DNA from: Actinomycetota bacterium | Lineage (GTDB): Bacteria; Actinomycetota; Thermoleophilia; Solirubrobacterales; 70-9 | DNA: 7,389 nt | Assembly (NCBI GenBank): GCA_005884305.1 | Contig: VAYL01000067.1 | Location: 383 to 7,771 of the forward strand | Reading direction: 5' to 3' | Made by a program: the position numbers and the translations under genes | Shown here: in pieces, positions 1 to 5,420 of the stretch | Position numbering within the stretch: position 1 is the first letter of the stretch | Layout: every line of letters begins with the position of its first letter | The notes under the pieces: generated by a model | What the model was told of the DNA's origin: nothing | What the model saw: the letters and a program-made list of their open reading frames with translations, nothing else | The model's database searches: none

Positions 1-263
1 TGCTCGGCCTCAGGGATCTGTTCGGCGGGCATCCCGGTCACTTCGGCGATCGCGGGGGTAAGGCGTTCCTCGTTGAAGCGATCGAACTGATCGCGCGACT
101 CCCAGACCTCGATGATCCGCCAGCGGCCGTCCTCGCCTTGGCCCGCGGCGTGAATGATCAGTCCTGTCGGAGGATCGCCCTGGGCGTTGAGCTTCTCGTT
201 GACCGCCTCGTACCGTTCTTGATCAATGCCCTCAGGGAGAACGTGTACCACAGCGTCTGCCAT
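1..263 (-). CDS. ABM-like dimeric alpha/beta-barrel protein (C-terminus beyond the left edge)
   Basis: Only the N-terminal 87 residues are inside the window; the gene runs off the left edge with no stop. The ATG at 261-263 is preceded by a strong ribosome site (AGGAGG, 5 nt before the ATG), so the start is well supported. The protein begins MADAVVHVLPEGIDQERYEA and continues with a GLIIHAAG strand, then a WRIIEVWESRDQFDRF segment and a helix entering MPAEQIPEAE. A beta strand, a long helix, then a 'VWES...F..F' hallmark is the pattern of small ferredoxin-like dimeric alpha/beta-barrel proteins related to antibiotic-biosynthesis monooxygenases. Members range from heme or quinone monooxygenases to proteins of unknown role, and no substrate can be assigned. 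It is divergent from the JAMM peptidase gene across 187 nt. The family assignment rests on pattern memory and no catalytic residue is diagnostic. Confidence 0.75.
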   Translation of the reverse strand, partial: MADAVVHVLPEGIDQERYEAVNEKLNAQGDPPTGLIIHAAGQGEDGRWRIIEVWESRDQFDRFNEERLTPAIAEVTGMPAEQIPEAE

Positions 264-301
264 CTCTTCCTCCTATCGGACGCTTGACTCTCGGCGGGCG
301 C

Positions 302-329
302 ATCCTACCTCGACCGACCCTCGTGAAAA
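302..329 (-). promoter_or_regulatory. possible promoter for the ABM-like gene
   Basis: On the minus strand TTTTCA (324-329) and TAGGAT (302-307) are separated by 16 bp. They lie upstream of the well-formed ribosome site and ATG of the leftward gene, leaving a leader of roughly 30-35 nt. The -10 matches four of six consensus bases and the -35 is weak, so this is only a candidate. The rest of the 264-450 gap shows no small gene, RNA or strong repeat that I can recognise. Confidence 0.25.
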
Positions 330-450
330 GGCAACCCGAATGCCGGGGGTCGCCTGCTTGTTTGAGATTCAGCTCGGCGGGGGGAGAGGTCCGCTTGCGC
401 ACTCGCGACGATCCTGAGTTCCCGAAGGCCGTTGGTAGCCTCAGCCGACC

Positions 451-849
451 GTGAGGATCGCCCGGTCGCTGCTCGATGAGATCGTCGCCCATGCCCGTGA
501 GGACGTCCCCAACGAGTGCTGCGGGATGGTCGCCGGGCAAAACGGCGAGGCGACGCGCACCTATCGGGCGCGGAATGCGGAGGGGAGCCCCTTCCGCTAC
601 GTGATCCACCCGCAGGACCAGTTCCGCATCACGATGGAGATCGAGGATCGCGGGGAGGAGATAGCGGCGATCTACCATTCGCACACGAAGAGCCCAGCCG
701 AGCCGTCACAGACCGACATCAACCTCGCCGAGAACTGGCCGGATCCGCTGTATCTGATCTGCTCGCTCGCCGACCCGGGCGCGCCCGACGTTCGGGCCTG
801 GTCGATCAGGGACGGGTCAGTCGAGGAGGTGGAGCTCGATGTCGGCTGA
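451..849 (+). CDS. JAMM/MPN+ metallopeptidase, M67 family (Mec-like)
   Basis: This 132-residue protein is a single JAMM (MPN+) domain, a zinc-dependent isopeptidase fold that cleaves ubiquitin-like or sulfur-carrier proteins after a C-terminal Gly-Gly. The full active-site signature is present: Glu22 in ECCG, then His76-Ser-His78, seven residues, Ser86, two residues, Asp89 (HSHTKSPAEPSQTD). It therefore looks catalytically intact. Size and layout fit the actinobacterial Mec type, which in mycobacteria trims the sulfur carrier CysO in cysteine synthesis, but no cysO- or cysM-like gene is in the window, so that role is not established. The start is a GTG: an in-frame TAG at 436-438 excludes longer versions, and the next Met would lose Glu22. 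No Shine-Dalgarno is visible; a TAGCCT at 436-441 could be a -10 box for a nearly leaderless message. The 3' end overlaps the next gene by 11 nt, implying an operon with translational coupling. Confidence 0.9.
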   Translation: MRIARSLLDEIVAHAREDVPNECCGMVAGQNGEATRTYRARNAEGSPFRYVIHPQDQFRITMEIEDRGEEIAAIYHSHTKSPAEPSQTDINLAENWPDPLYLICSLADPGAPDVRAWSIRDGSVEEVELDVG

Positions 850-1363
850 GGAGACCGGGGGTGACGTCTATCCGCTCGCCTGCCCGCGCTGCGCGCGGAA
901 GTACGGGCTCGATGAGCGATTCTGCAGCGAGTGCGGGATGCCGCTCGTCTACGTGGGGCGTGGGGAGGAGCAGCCGATCACGGAGGCGCACGAGCGGGCG
1001 CGGAAGATCAAGCCCCAATACACGGGCGGGCGCCAGGTGCGGGTCGCGAGCGCGGGGAACATCGCTGAGGCCGAGATGATCCAGGGGATGCTGCTGGAGG
1101 AAGGGATTCCCAGCTATCAGCGCCGCACCCGCGGATTCGATGTCCCGGACTTCCTGGCCGCGGGGCCGCGCGACATCATCGTGTGGGAGGCTGGGGCGGA
1201 GGCGGCGCGCGAGGTGCTCGCGCAGACGCCGATAGCCGAGGACGCCCCGGCGCCGGAGCCGCATACCGCGCAGACCCGCCCAGTTCGGCTGCTCGCGGCG
1301 ATCATGGCCGCCATGGCGCTCGCGGCCGCGCTCGCCTGGCTCTTTTACCTGGTCGCGAGCTGA
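839..1363 (+). CDS. zinc-ribbon / DUF2007 protein with C-terminal membrane anchor
   Basis: The 174-residue product has three parts. Residues 15-32 form a four-cysteine zinc ribbon (CPRC at 15-18, CSEC at 29-32). Residues about 66-128 match the DUF2007 'putative signal transducing protein' pattern (VRVASAGNIAEAEMIQGMLL, then an IPSYQRR strand and DIIVWEAGAEAAREVL). After a Pro/Ala-rich linker, residues about 150-172 make one hydrophobic helix ending two residues before the C-terminus. That arrangement suggests a tail-anchored inner-membrane protein with its domains in the cytoplasm. The ATG at 839 has AGGAGG at 824-829 inside the preceding JAMM gene and overlaps that gene by 11 nt, so the two are probably made together. 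Function is unknown: DUF2007 is thought to sense or bind something, without a defined ligand. It ends one base from the stop of the convergent gene on the other strand. Confidence 0.85.
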   Translation: MSAEETGGDVYPLACPRCARKYGLDERFCSECGMPLVYVGRGEEQPITEAHERARKIKPQYTGGRQVRVASAGNIAEAEMIQGMLLEEGIPSYQRRTRGFDVPDFLAAGPRDIIVWEAGAEAAREVLAQTPIAEDAPAPEPHTAQTRPVRLLAAIMAAMALAAALAWLFYLVAS

Positions 1364-1364
1364 G

Positions 1365-2180
1365 TTAGAGCGGGCTGTCCGGCGAGAGCTCGTCGTGGAG
1401 GTCGAGCGCGGGCATCTCGTCCTCGAGCCCAAGGCGCCGCTCGGTGAGCTTTCGCAGGTAGTCGCGCCACTCGCGCTCGACGTCGCGGAAGCGCGCGCCG
1501 AACGCGAGCTCCACCGCCCTCCGGGGGCCATCGCGCCGTAGCCGCGACGCCAGCACGTCGCACGCGTCGGGCCCGCGCTCGCGCTCCAGGAGGTCGAAGA
1601 TCGTCCCGCCGAGGATCATCGCGTCACGCGCCGAGGGCGGGAACGCGGGGACCCTGCGATCCCGCAGCCTGGTACTGACCGCCGCGCGGAAGAGCATCAC
1701 CTGGTTCGCGTAGTACTGCGCGGCTCCCTCGATCAGCCACGTCCACTGGAGGTACCGCAGAAACCGCCGCGGTCCCCACGGTGGGGGCAGGCGCTTGTTG
1801 TTCGCGCCCAAGACGACCTGGACGTAGAGGCGCTCGGGCGTGCCTCGCAGGGCCGCGAGCGAGTCCTCGCCGGCGGCGCGGCGGTCGAGGTAGGTGCCGT
1901 TGAGGACATGCAGCTCAGTCGCCATGGCCCACCCCGCGAGGTAGCGGCGGCCTGCGGGCGCCGCGGCGAGTCGTGCCACCGGCAGAAACGGGTGCGCGGC
2001 GTCGAGCCAGCCGGGAGTCGGATGGATGATGACCGTGATCCCGCCGGGAACCTCCTCGAAGCGCTCCTCGAGGCGGAGCCGCAGATCCTCGAGCTCGTCG
2101 AGTGTCCGCTGTGCGTAATCGTTGTCCTCGGCCTCATGCCGAGCGATGAAGCTCAGCGACTCGGTCTCGATCCACGCCAT
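1365..2180 (-). CDS. conserved peptidase-MA-like protein lacking HExxH
   Basis: This 271-residue protein has no signal peptide or membrane helix. Its middle resembles gluzincin-type (peptidase MA-like) proteins: an N-terminal segment with long helices (residues 1-45), a strand-rich GITVIIHPTPGW stretch (47-58), and WLIEGAAQYYANQ (148-160), where Glu151 sits in the place of the third zinc ligand. The HExxH helix expected some 30 residues earlier is replaced by ERLYVQVVLGANN (116-128), with no His-Glu pair. As written it should not bind zinc in the usual way and is probably a non-catalytic relative. The C-terminal part (184-242) is helical, with ILGGTIFDLLERERG and a W239RDYLRK end typical of these proteins. 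I recall similar sequences in Thermoleophilia, also without HExxH. The ATG at 2178-2180 has only a weak ribosome site. It is divergent from the secreted protein gene and convergent with the DUF2007 gene. The role is unknown. Confidence 0.75.
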   Translation of the reverse strand: MAWIETESLSFIARHEAEDNDYAQRTLDELEDLRLRLEERFEEVPGGITVIIHPTPGWLDAAHPFLPVARLAAAPAGRRYLAGWAMATELHVLNGTYLDRRAAGEDSLAALRGTPERLYVQVVLGANNKRLPPPWGPRRFLRYLQWTWLIEGAAQYYANQVMLFRAAVSTRLRDRRVPAFPPSARDAMILGGTIFDLLERERGPDACDVLASRLRRDGPRRAVELAFGARFRDVEREWRDYLRKLTERRLGLEDEMPALDLHDELSPDSPL

Positions 2181-2330
2181 CCCGACGAGGTTAGATCAAG
2201 AGACAGCGAGGCCGGCTCGAAATCGCCTAAATTGCGGCGCGTTGGCGCGTTCGTTACCGCGACTTTGCGAGCGGCGGCGGGTTTCACGGAGCATGGCAGG
2301 GACGATTTACGCATTAGGGAGATGACCACC

Positions 2331-2726
2331 ATGGACAAGGGAGCCAGATTCCAGCTCGTCTTCATCTCGGTGATCGCGATCGCGGCGGCGATTCCGACTT
2401 TCGCCCTCGCCGGCACGGTCGAGCGCATCCCTTCCAACGTGTTGCTCTTCGCTCAGGAGAAGGCGAAGCCCTTCCGCGGGCGTGTCGAGGCGCGGAGGCT
2501 CGCGTGCCGGGTTCACCGCAAGGTCAAGGTTTTTCGGCACTCGAACCACCGCCTCGTTGACAAGACGCGGACGAACCACCGTGGCCAATGGTCGATTCCA
2601 ACGCCGAACGCCCATGGCTCCTTCTTTGCGGTGGTCGCGAAGCAGCAGAAGGAGAGCCGTTCAGGCGACATCACGTACGTCTGTCGCACAGACCAATCGC
2701 CCGTCCGTCACTTCGGCGGTTCGTAG
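2331..2726 (+). CDS. small secreted two-cysteine protein, possibly Ig-like
   Basis: The 131-residue product starts with a classical signal peptide: MDKGAR, a hydrophobic core FQLVFISVIAIAAAI, and a probable cut after FALA (residue 27). The mature part is basic and beta-rich, with FRGRVEARRLAC (48-59), VKVFR, TNHRGQWSIP (81-90), GSFFAVVAK (96-104) and ITYVC (114-118). Cys59 and Cys118 flank this region and could form a disulfide across an Ig-like or carboxypeptidase-regulatory-like sandwich. Small exported proteins with this 'T..G.W......G.FFA.V......C' pattern are, as far as I recall, frequent in Thermoleophilia, and their function is unknown. I chose the ATG at 2331 because GGGAG (2317-2321) lies 9 nt upstream. 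An in-frame ATG at 2322 would add three residues but leaves no spacing for that site. A much longer frame back to 1908 is open but antisense to the neighbouring gene and is not credible. No convincing promoter was seen in 2181-2321. Confidence 0.75.
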   Translation: MDKGARFQLVFISVIAIAAAIPTFALAGTVERIPSNVLLFAQEKAKPFRGRVEARRLACRVHRKVKVFRHSNHRLVDKTRTNHRGQWSIPTPNAHGSFFAVVAKQQKESRSGDITYVCRTDQSPVRHFGGS

Positions 2727-2750
2727 GTTCAAGCCGGAGGGATAAGCAAA

Positions 2751-2775
2751 AGCCGCCGCGCTGGGCGCGGCGGCT
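2751..2775 (-). terminator. intrinsic terminator of the DUF1802-DUF1152 unit
   Basis: A perfect 11-bp stem (AGCCGCCGCGC / GCGCGGCGGCT) with a 3-nt loop. Read on the minus strand it is followed by TTTTGCTT, a short U-tract, 66 nt past the DUF1152 stop. On the plus strand there is no T-run after it, but the same hairpin lies 24 nt past the stop of the secreted-protein gene and may also slow that transcript. Confidence 0.75.
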
Positions 2776-2841
2776 GACCAGATCCGAGGAGAGCCTCCTC
2801 CCGTCTCCTCGCGACCGGCGACTGTAGAGATCCGCGACCGC

Positions 2842-3792
2842 TTATGCGCCGGTTCCCGCCGCGCGCTCACGCTCGTAGTCGAGCTCCGTTCTGACGCCGA
2901 GCGCCGCAAGGGCGTCCCGCGCCTCGTCGATGCTTTGACTGTCGCGGACCGCGTCCGCAAGCGGCAGCTCGGCGATTGCGGCGGGCGGGTCGAAGAAGAA
3001 CGCAAGCGCGCCGACCGGGCCAAGCTGCACCTCGCGCCGCCCGCCCCGGATTTGGACCGTGCCCGTCTCGCCGCGTGCGCACCGAGCCACCTGGAGGCTC
3101 GCCTCGGTTGGAACCCGCTTCGCTGCCCGCTCGAGTTCGCGGGCGAGGTCAGCCGACATGCCCAAGGTGCCGAGCCACGCGCCGGCCCGCCCCAAGGCCG
3201 CCACCCGGTCGAGCACCTGCTCCGGCGAAAGCTCACCGTCGCACCCGGCCCCGATCACGCCCAGCAGCGCACCCCTCGTACGCCCGATGTCGAGCATCGC
3301 GGCGACCATCACCGCATCGCACAGCGGGCTGGCGAGGCCCGGCTCATTCCCGCGTCCGAGGACATCGCCGCCCACATCCACGCCCAGAACCAGATCGCAC
3401 TCCAGTCGCTCGATCGCCGCGCCGATGCCGCCCGCCGCGCCAACCGCGCCCCGTGTGACGTCGATCAGGACCGTCCGCGCCCCGAGGTGGCCTGCGACGC
3501 CCGCCTCGGCAAAGGCGATGCCGTCATCGGTTGTGGTTTCCGCGTCGGCGAGCACCGCACATTCGGCCAGGCGCTCGCCGCCGCGGATTTCCTCGACGGG
3601 ACGCGGGCCCGGCCTCGGGTCAACCGCGAAGCGCTCCCAGGCCACGCCGCCAAGGACCGATTGCGTTCCCAGGGCTTCGCAGAGCCGCGCGATCGCCAGC
3701 GCGCCGACGACGTCGCCGCCGCCGCCGATCCCGAGGACCAGGACCCGCCGCGCGGCTTGGATGCGCTGAATCAGGGCCACCAGCAACGCCAC
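2842..3792 (-). CDS. DUF1152 family protein
   Basis: This 316-residue protein matches the DUF1152 family of archaea and bacteria. Residues 17-31 form a Rossmann-like beta strand and glycine loop (VLVLGIGGGGDVVGA). They are followed by the family's WERFAVDPRPGP stretch (52-63), a DAETTTDDG acidic segment (83-91), VLIDVTRG (108-115) and the LGVDVGGDVLGRGNEPGLASP region (136-156) rich in Asp and Gly. The N-terminal glycine loop suggests binding of a nucleotide or other phosphorylated ligand, but no reaction is established for the family. It is cytoplasmic, with no signal or membrane helix. The annotated start is a GTG with no visible ribosome site, 36 nt after the DUF1802 stop; a start at Val5 (GTG) would change little. 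The TAA stop is followed by a T-tract terminator. It is probably co-transcribed with DUF1802. A 14-nt hairpin lies just before the start. Confidence 0.85.
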   Translation of the reverse strand: MALLVALIQRIQAARRVLVLGIGGGGDVVGALAIARLCEALGTQSVLGGVAWERFAVDPRPGPRPVEEIRGGERLAECAVLADAETTTDDGIAFAEAGVAGHLGARTVLIDVTRGAVGAAGGIGAAIERLECDLVLGVDVGGDVLGRGNEPGLASPLCDAVMVAAMLDIGRTRGALLGVIGAGCDGELSPEQVLDRVAALGRAGAWLGTLGMSADLARELERAAKRVPTEASLQVARCARGETGTVQIRGGRREVQLGPVGALAFFFDPPAAIAELPLADAVRDSQSIDEARDALAALGVRTELDYERERAAGTGA

Positions 3793-3825
3793 CAGCCAGT
3801 TTCGGGGCTAAAGCCCCTCACCAGC
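3790..3825. repeat. short hairpin flanked by 7-bp direct repeats
   Basis: GGGGCT-AA-AGCCCC (3804-3817) is a perfect 6-bp stem with a 2-nt loop in the gap between the DUF1802 stop and the DUF1152 start. It is bracketed by CACCAGC at 3790-3796 and 3819-3825, and a third CACCAGC lies at 3778-3784. The layout resembles a tiny dispersed palindrome (REP-like) with a target duplication. It could equally be an mRNA hairpin between cistrons, since no T-tract follows on either strand. Only one copy is present here, so repeat status is unproven. Confidence 0.4.
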
Positions 3826-3828
3826 AGA

Positions 3829-4458
3829 CTATGCGGGTACGGGCTCGGCCTCGCCGCAGATGTTGCGGATCTCGCCCGCGGCGCGGTCGAATTCCTCGTC
3901 CGCCATCACCGGCGTGCCCTCGAAGGGGAGCTCGCGGTCGATCTCGACCCACGAGCGGCAGCCGTGGTACTCGTCGCGGACTCGCACGGTGACCGGGCGC
4001 GGGATCCGGTAGACCCGCAGGAGCAGGACGTGGATCGGATGGCGCCGCTTCCACCGCAGGCGCTTGTGGGCGTAGTCCTGCGTCCACACGTGGAACGGGG
4101 AAAGGCTGTCGACGATGCGCGGATCGCTCGTCTCGAAGTGATCGGCGACCTCGGCCCAGGAGCGGATTCGCACGCGGTCGGGCTGGGTGATCCCGCCGTC
4201 CTGGAGCAGCGCCCGCGGCGGTGGCTCCTCGTCGGGCCAGACGCCCTCCTCGAGGGCTCTGCGGAGCTCGGGGTGGTGCGACTCGCGCACGAGGTCGTTG
4301 CGCTGGTGATCGAAGGTGGGGTAGAGGAAGAAGCGGTCGTACTCGACCTCGAAATGCTTGTTCTCCTCGCGGATTCCGCCCTTGCGGAGGGTGACGAGCT
4401 GCTCACCCTCGGCCAGCGCGCGCACCGTCACGGCCCACTCTTTGAAGGCAATAGGCAT
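3829..4458 (-). CDS. DUF1802 family protein
   Basis: This 209-residue cytoplasmic protein matches the DUF1802 family from its first residues: FKEWAVTVRALAEGEQ (5-20), LVTLRKGGIREE (21-32), the FFLYPTFDHQ segment (43-52), and RIRSWAEVADHFE (97-109). It ends with HKRLRWKRRHPIHVLLLRVY (131-150) and RSWVEIDRELP (168-178). The conserved RKGGI and PTxxHQ motifs hint at a nucleic-acid or nucleotide-related enzyme fold, but I know of no demonstrated activity. The length is close to what I expect for the family, so the gene appears intact. The ATG at 4456-4458 fits the family's usual N-terminus although the ribosome site is weak. A good promoter lies about 80 nt upstream (4545-4573). DUF1152 follows after 36 nt on the same strand and is likely co-transcribed. 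Confidence 0.85.
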   Translation of the reverse strand: MPIAFKEWAVTVRALAEGEQLVTLRKGGIREENKHFEVEYDRFFLYPTFDHQRNDLVRESHHPELRRALEEGVWPDEEPPPRALLQDGGITQPDRVRIRSWAEVADHFETSDPRIVDSLSPFHVWTQDYAHKRLRWKRRHPIHVLLLRVYRIPRPVTVRVRDEYHGCRSWVEIDRELPFEGTPVMADEEFDRAAGEIRNICGEAEPVPA

Positions 4459-4544
4459 TGCTTAAGTCGTTCGGATCGTGGTAAAGCGAGCTTGGACGTC
4501 GCCGGCGCCGTCACTGAAAACTGGCTGATCGGCTAAGGCGTGCG

Positions 4545-4573
4545 ATTCTAGAGGAGATCGGCCGAATCTCCAA
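4545..4573 (-). promoter_or_regulatory. promoter of the DUF1802-DUF1152 unit, with inverted repeat
   Basis: On the minus strand TTGGAG (4568-4573) and TAGAAT (4545-4550) are spaced by exactly 17 bp. The -10 matches five of six consensus bases and the -35 begins with the key TTG. Transcription would start near 4538, leaving a leader of about 80 nt before the DUF1802 ATG. The inverted repeat GGAGAT-N7-ATCTCC (4553-4571) fills the spacer and overlaps the -35, as a repressor operator would. The same dyad lies 12-30 nt past the stop of the alpha/beta hydrolase and might instead be a weak terminator, but no T-run follows it. Confidence 0.5.
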
Positions 4574-4582
4574 ATTTGTGGC

Positions 4583-5386
4583 TTATGTAGCGAGTTCCTC
4601 GGCGAACCCGAGCAGGATCTCATTCACGGCGTCCGGCGCCTCCAGGTGACACCAGTGCGCGGCGCCGCGCACGACGGCCGTGCGGCCGTCCGGTACGGCG
4701 TCGGCGATCGCCTGCGCGAAGGTCGGAGGCGTGACCGGATCGTGCTCGCCGCAGCAGGCGAGGACCGGGCACACGACGCGCTCCGGCTCGACCATGCTGC
4801 CCGGGGCGGTAGCGGCCGACCAATCCGCATAGGACTGGGACTCGTTGGAGGCGATCAGCTCCCAAAACAGGCCGGTCAGCACCGGATCTGTGCGTCGCCG
4901 CTCCTCACTCAGCCCCGTGCCCACGACCGTAGCCGCGATCTCGTCCATTCGACCCGCCCGCGCCAGCCGGACCCGCTCCTCGAACACCGGAGCCGCCTCC
5001 TCGCGCCACTTGAGGGCGCCGCCGATCGTGACGAGCCCGGCCACACGTTCGCCGAGCTCGACGCACGCCCTTTCCGAAATCATGCAGCCCACCGAATGGC
5101 CGACCAGAAGCGGCCGATCGATGTCGAGCGCGTCCAGAACCCGCACCAGGTCCCGCGCCCACAGTTCGACGGAATAGGGCCCCTCCGGCTTGGAGCTGAG
5201 GCCGGCCCCGCGCTGGTCGTATGCGATCGCGCGGTGGCCGCGCTTCGCACAAGCGGCGATCTGCGCCCACCACGAGCGCGCCGAGCCGCCGAGGCCGTGG
5301 ACGAAGACGGTCGTGGGGGAGCGGTCGGTTCCGGCGCGCTCCTCGTAGGCGATCGTGACGCCCTCGAGCTCGAGCCGCTCCGCCAT
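4583..5386 (-). CDS. alpha/beta hydrolase
   Basis: This 267-residue protein is a single alpha/beta-hydrolase fold enzyme. The oxyanion loop is HGLGGSARSWW (30-40), the strand-turn YDQRGAGLSSKP (56-67) is typical, and the nucleophile elbow is GHSVG (96-100, Ser98). The acid is Asp216 in CGEHDPVTP and the base is His244 in GAAHWCHLEAPD, so the triad is complete. Length and motif spacing fit the esterase/lactonase/C-C hydrolase group (3-oxoadipate enol-lactonase-like); sequence alone does not give the substrate. There is no signal peptide, so it should be cytoplasmic. The ATG at 5384-5386 has no Shine-Dalgarno. TAGGCT at 5393-5398, 6 nt upstream, could be a -10 for a leaderless transcript. It is divergent from the sigma-factor gene with 34 nt between start codons and lies upstream of the DUF1802 promoter on the same strand. 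Confidence 0.9.
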   Translation of the reverse strand: MAERLELEGVTIAYEERAGTDRSPTTVFVHGLGGSARSWWAQIAACAKRGHRAIAYDQRGAGLSSKPEGPYSVELWARDLVRVLDALDIDRPLLVGHSVGCMISERACVELGERVAGLVTIGGALKWREEAAPVFEERVRLARAGRMDEIAATVVGTGLSEERRRTDPVLTGLFWELIASNESQSYADWSAATAPGSMVEPERVVCPVLACCGEHDPVTPPTFAQAIADAVPDGRTAVVRGAAHWCHLEAPDAVNEILLGFAEELAT

Positions 5387-5420
5387 GTCCGGAGCCTATG
5401 CCCGTGCAAGAATCGCCGCG
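5387..5420. promoter_or_regulatory. compact divergent start region, possibly two leaderless promoters
   Basis: Only 34 nt separate the divergent ATGs of the hydrolase and the sigma factor, and neither has a clear ribosome site. A TAGGCT box (minus strand, 5393-5398) lies 6 nt before the hydrolase ATG, and AAGAAT (plus strand, 5408-5413) lies 7 nt before the sigma-factor ATG. These are the distances expected of -10 boxes of leaderless messages, which are common in actinobacteria. No -35 box was recognised for either, so the call is tentative. Confidence 0.3.

Noticed and set aside
226..417. 63-codon plus-strand frame in the left divergent gap
   Set aside because: It begins inside the ABM-like gene on the opposite strand, has no ribosome site and encodes a Ser/Thr/Arg-rich composition without a motif.
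1908..2330. Extended N-terminus of the secreted protein
   Set aside because: The open frame continues upstream but lies antisense to the peptidase-like gene; the signal peptide and ribosome site place the start at 2331.
2724..2726. Secreted protein ending in FGGS as a possible Gly-Gly substrate of the JAMM peptidase
   Set aside because: It has a signal peptide and would be outside the cytoplasm, lacks a ubiquitin-like fold and carries a residue after the Gly-Gly; the match is most likely chance.
2786..2800. GAGGAG/CTCCTC small inverted repeat downstream of the terminator hairpin
   Set aside because: The stem is only 6 bp with a 3-nt loop in a purine/pyrimidine-skewed stretch and has no T-tract; it is likely incidental.
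2935..4536. 533-codon open frame on the plus strand across the DUF1152 and DUF1802 genes
   Set aside because: It is antisense to two genes with clear family motifs and has the low-complexity Arg/Ala/Asp/His-rich composition of a GC-rich shadow frame; it also ignores the gap between the two real genes.
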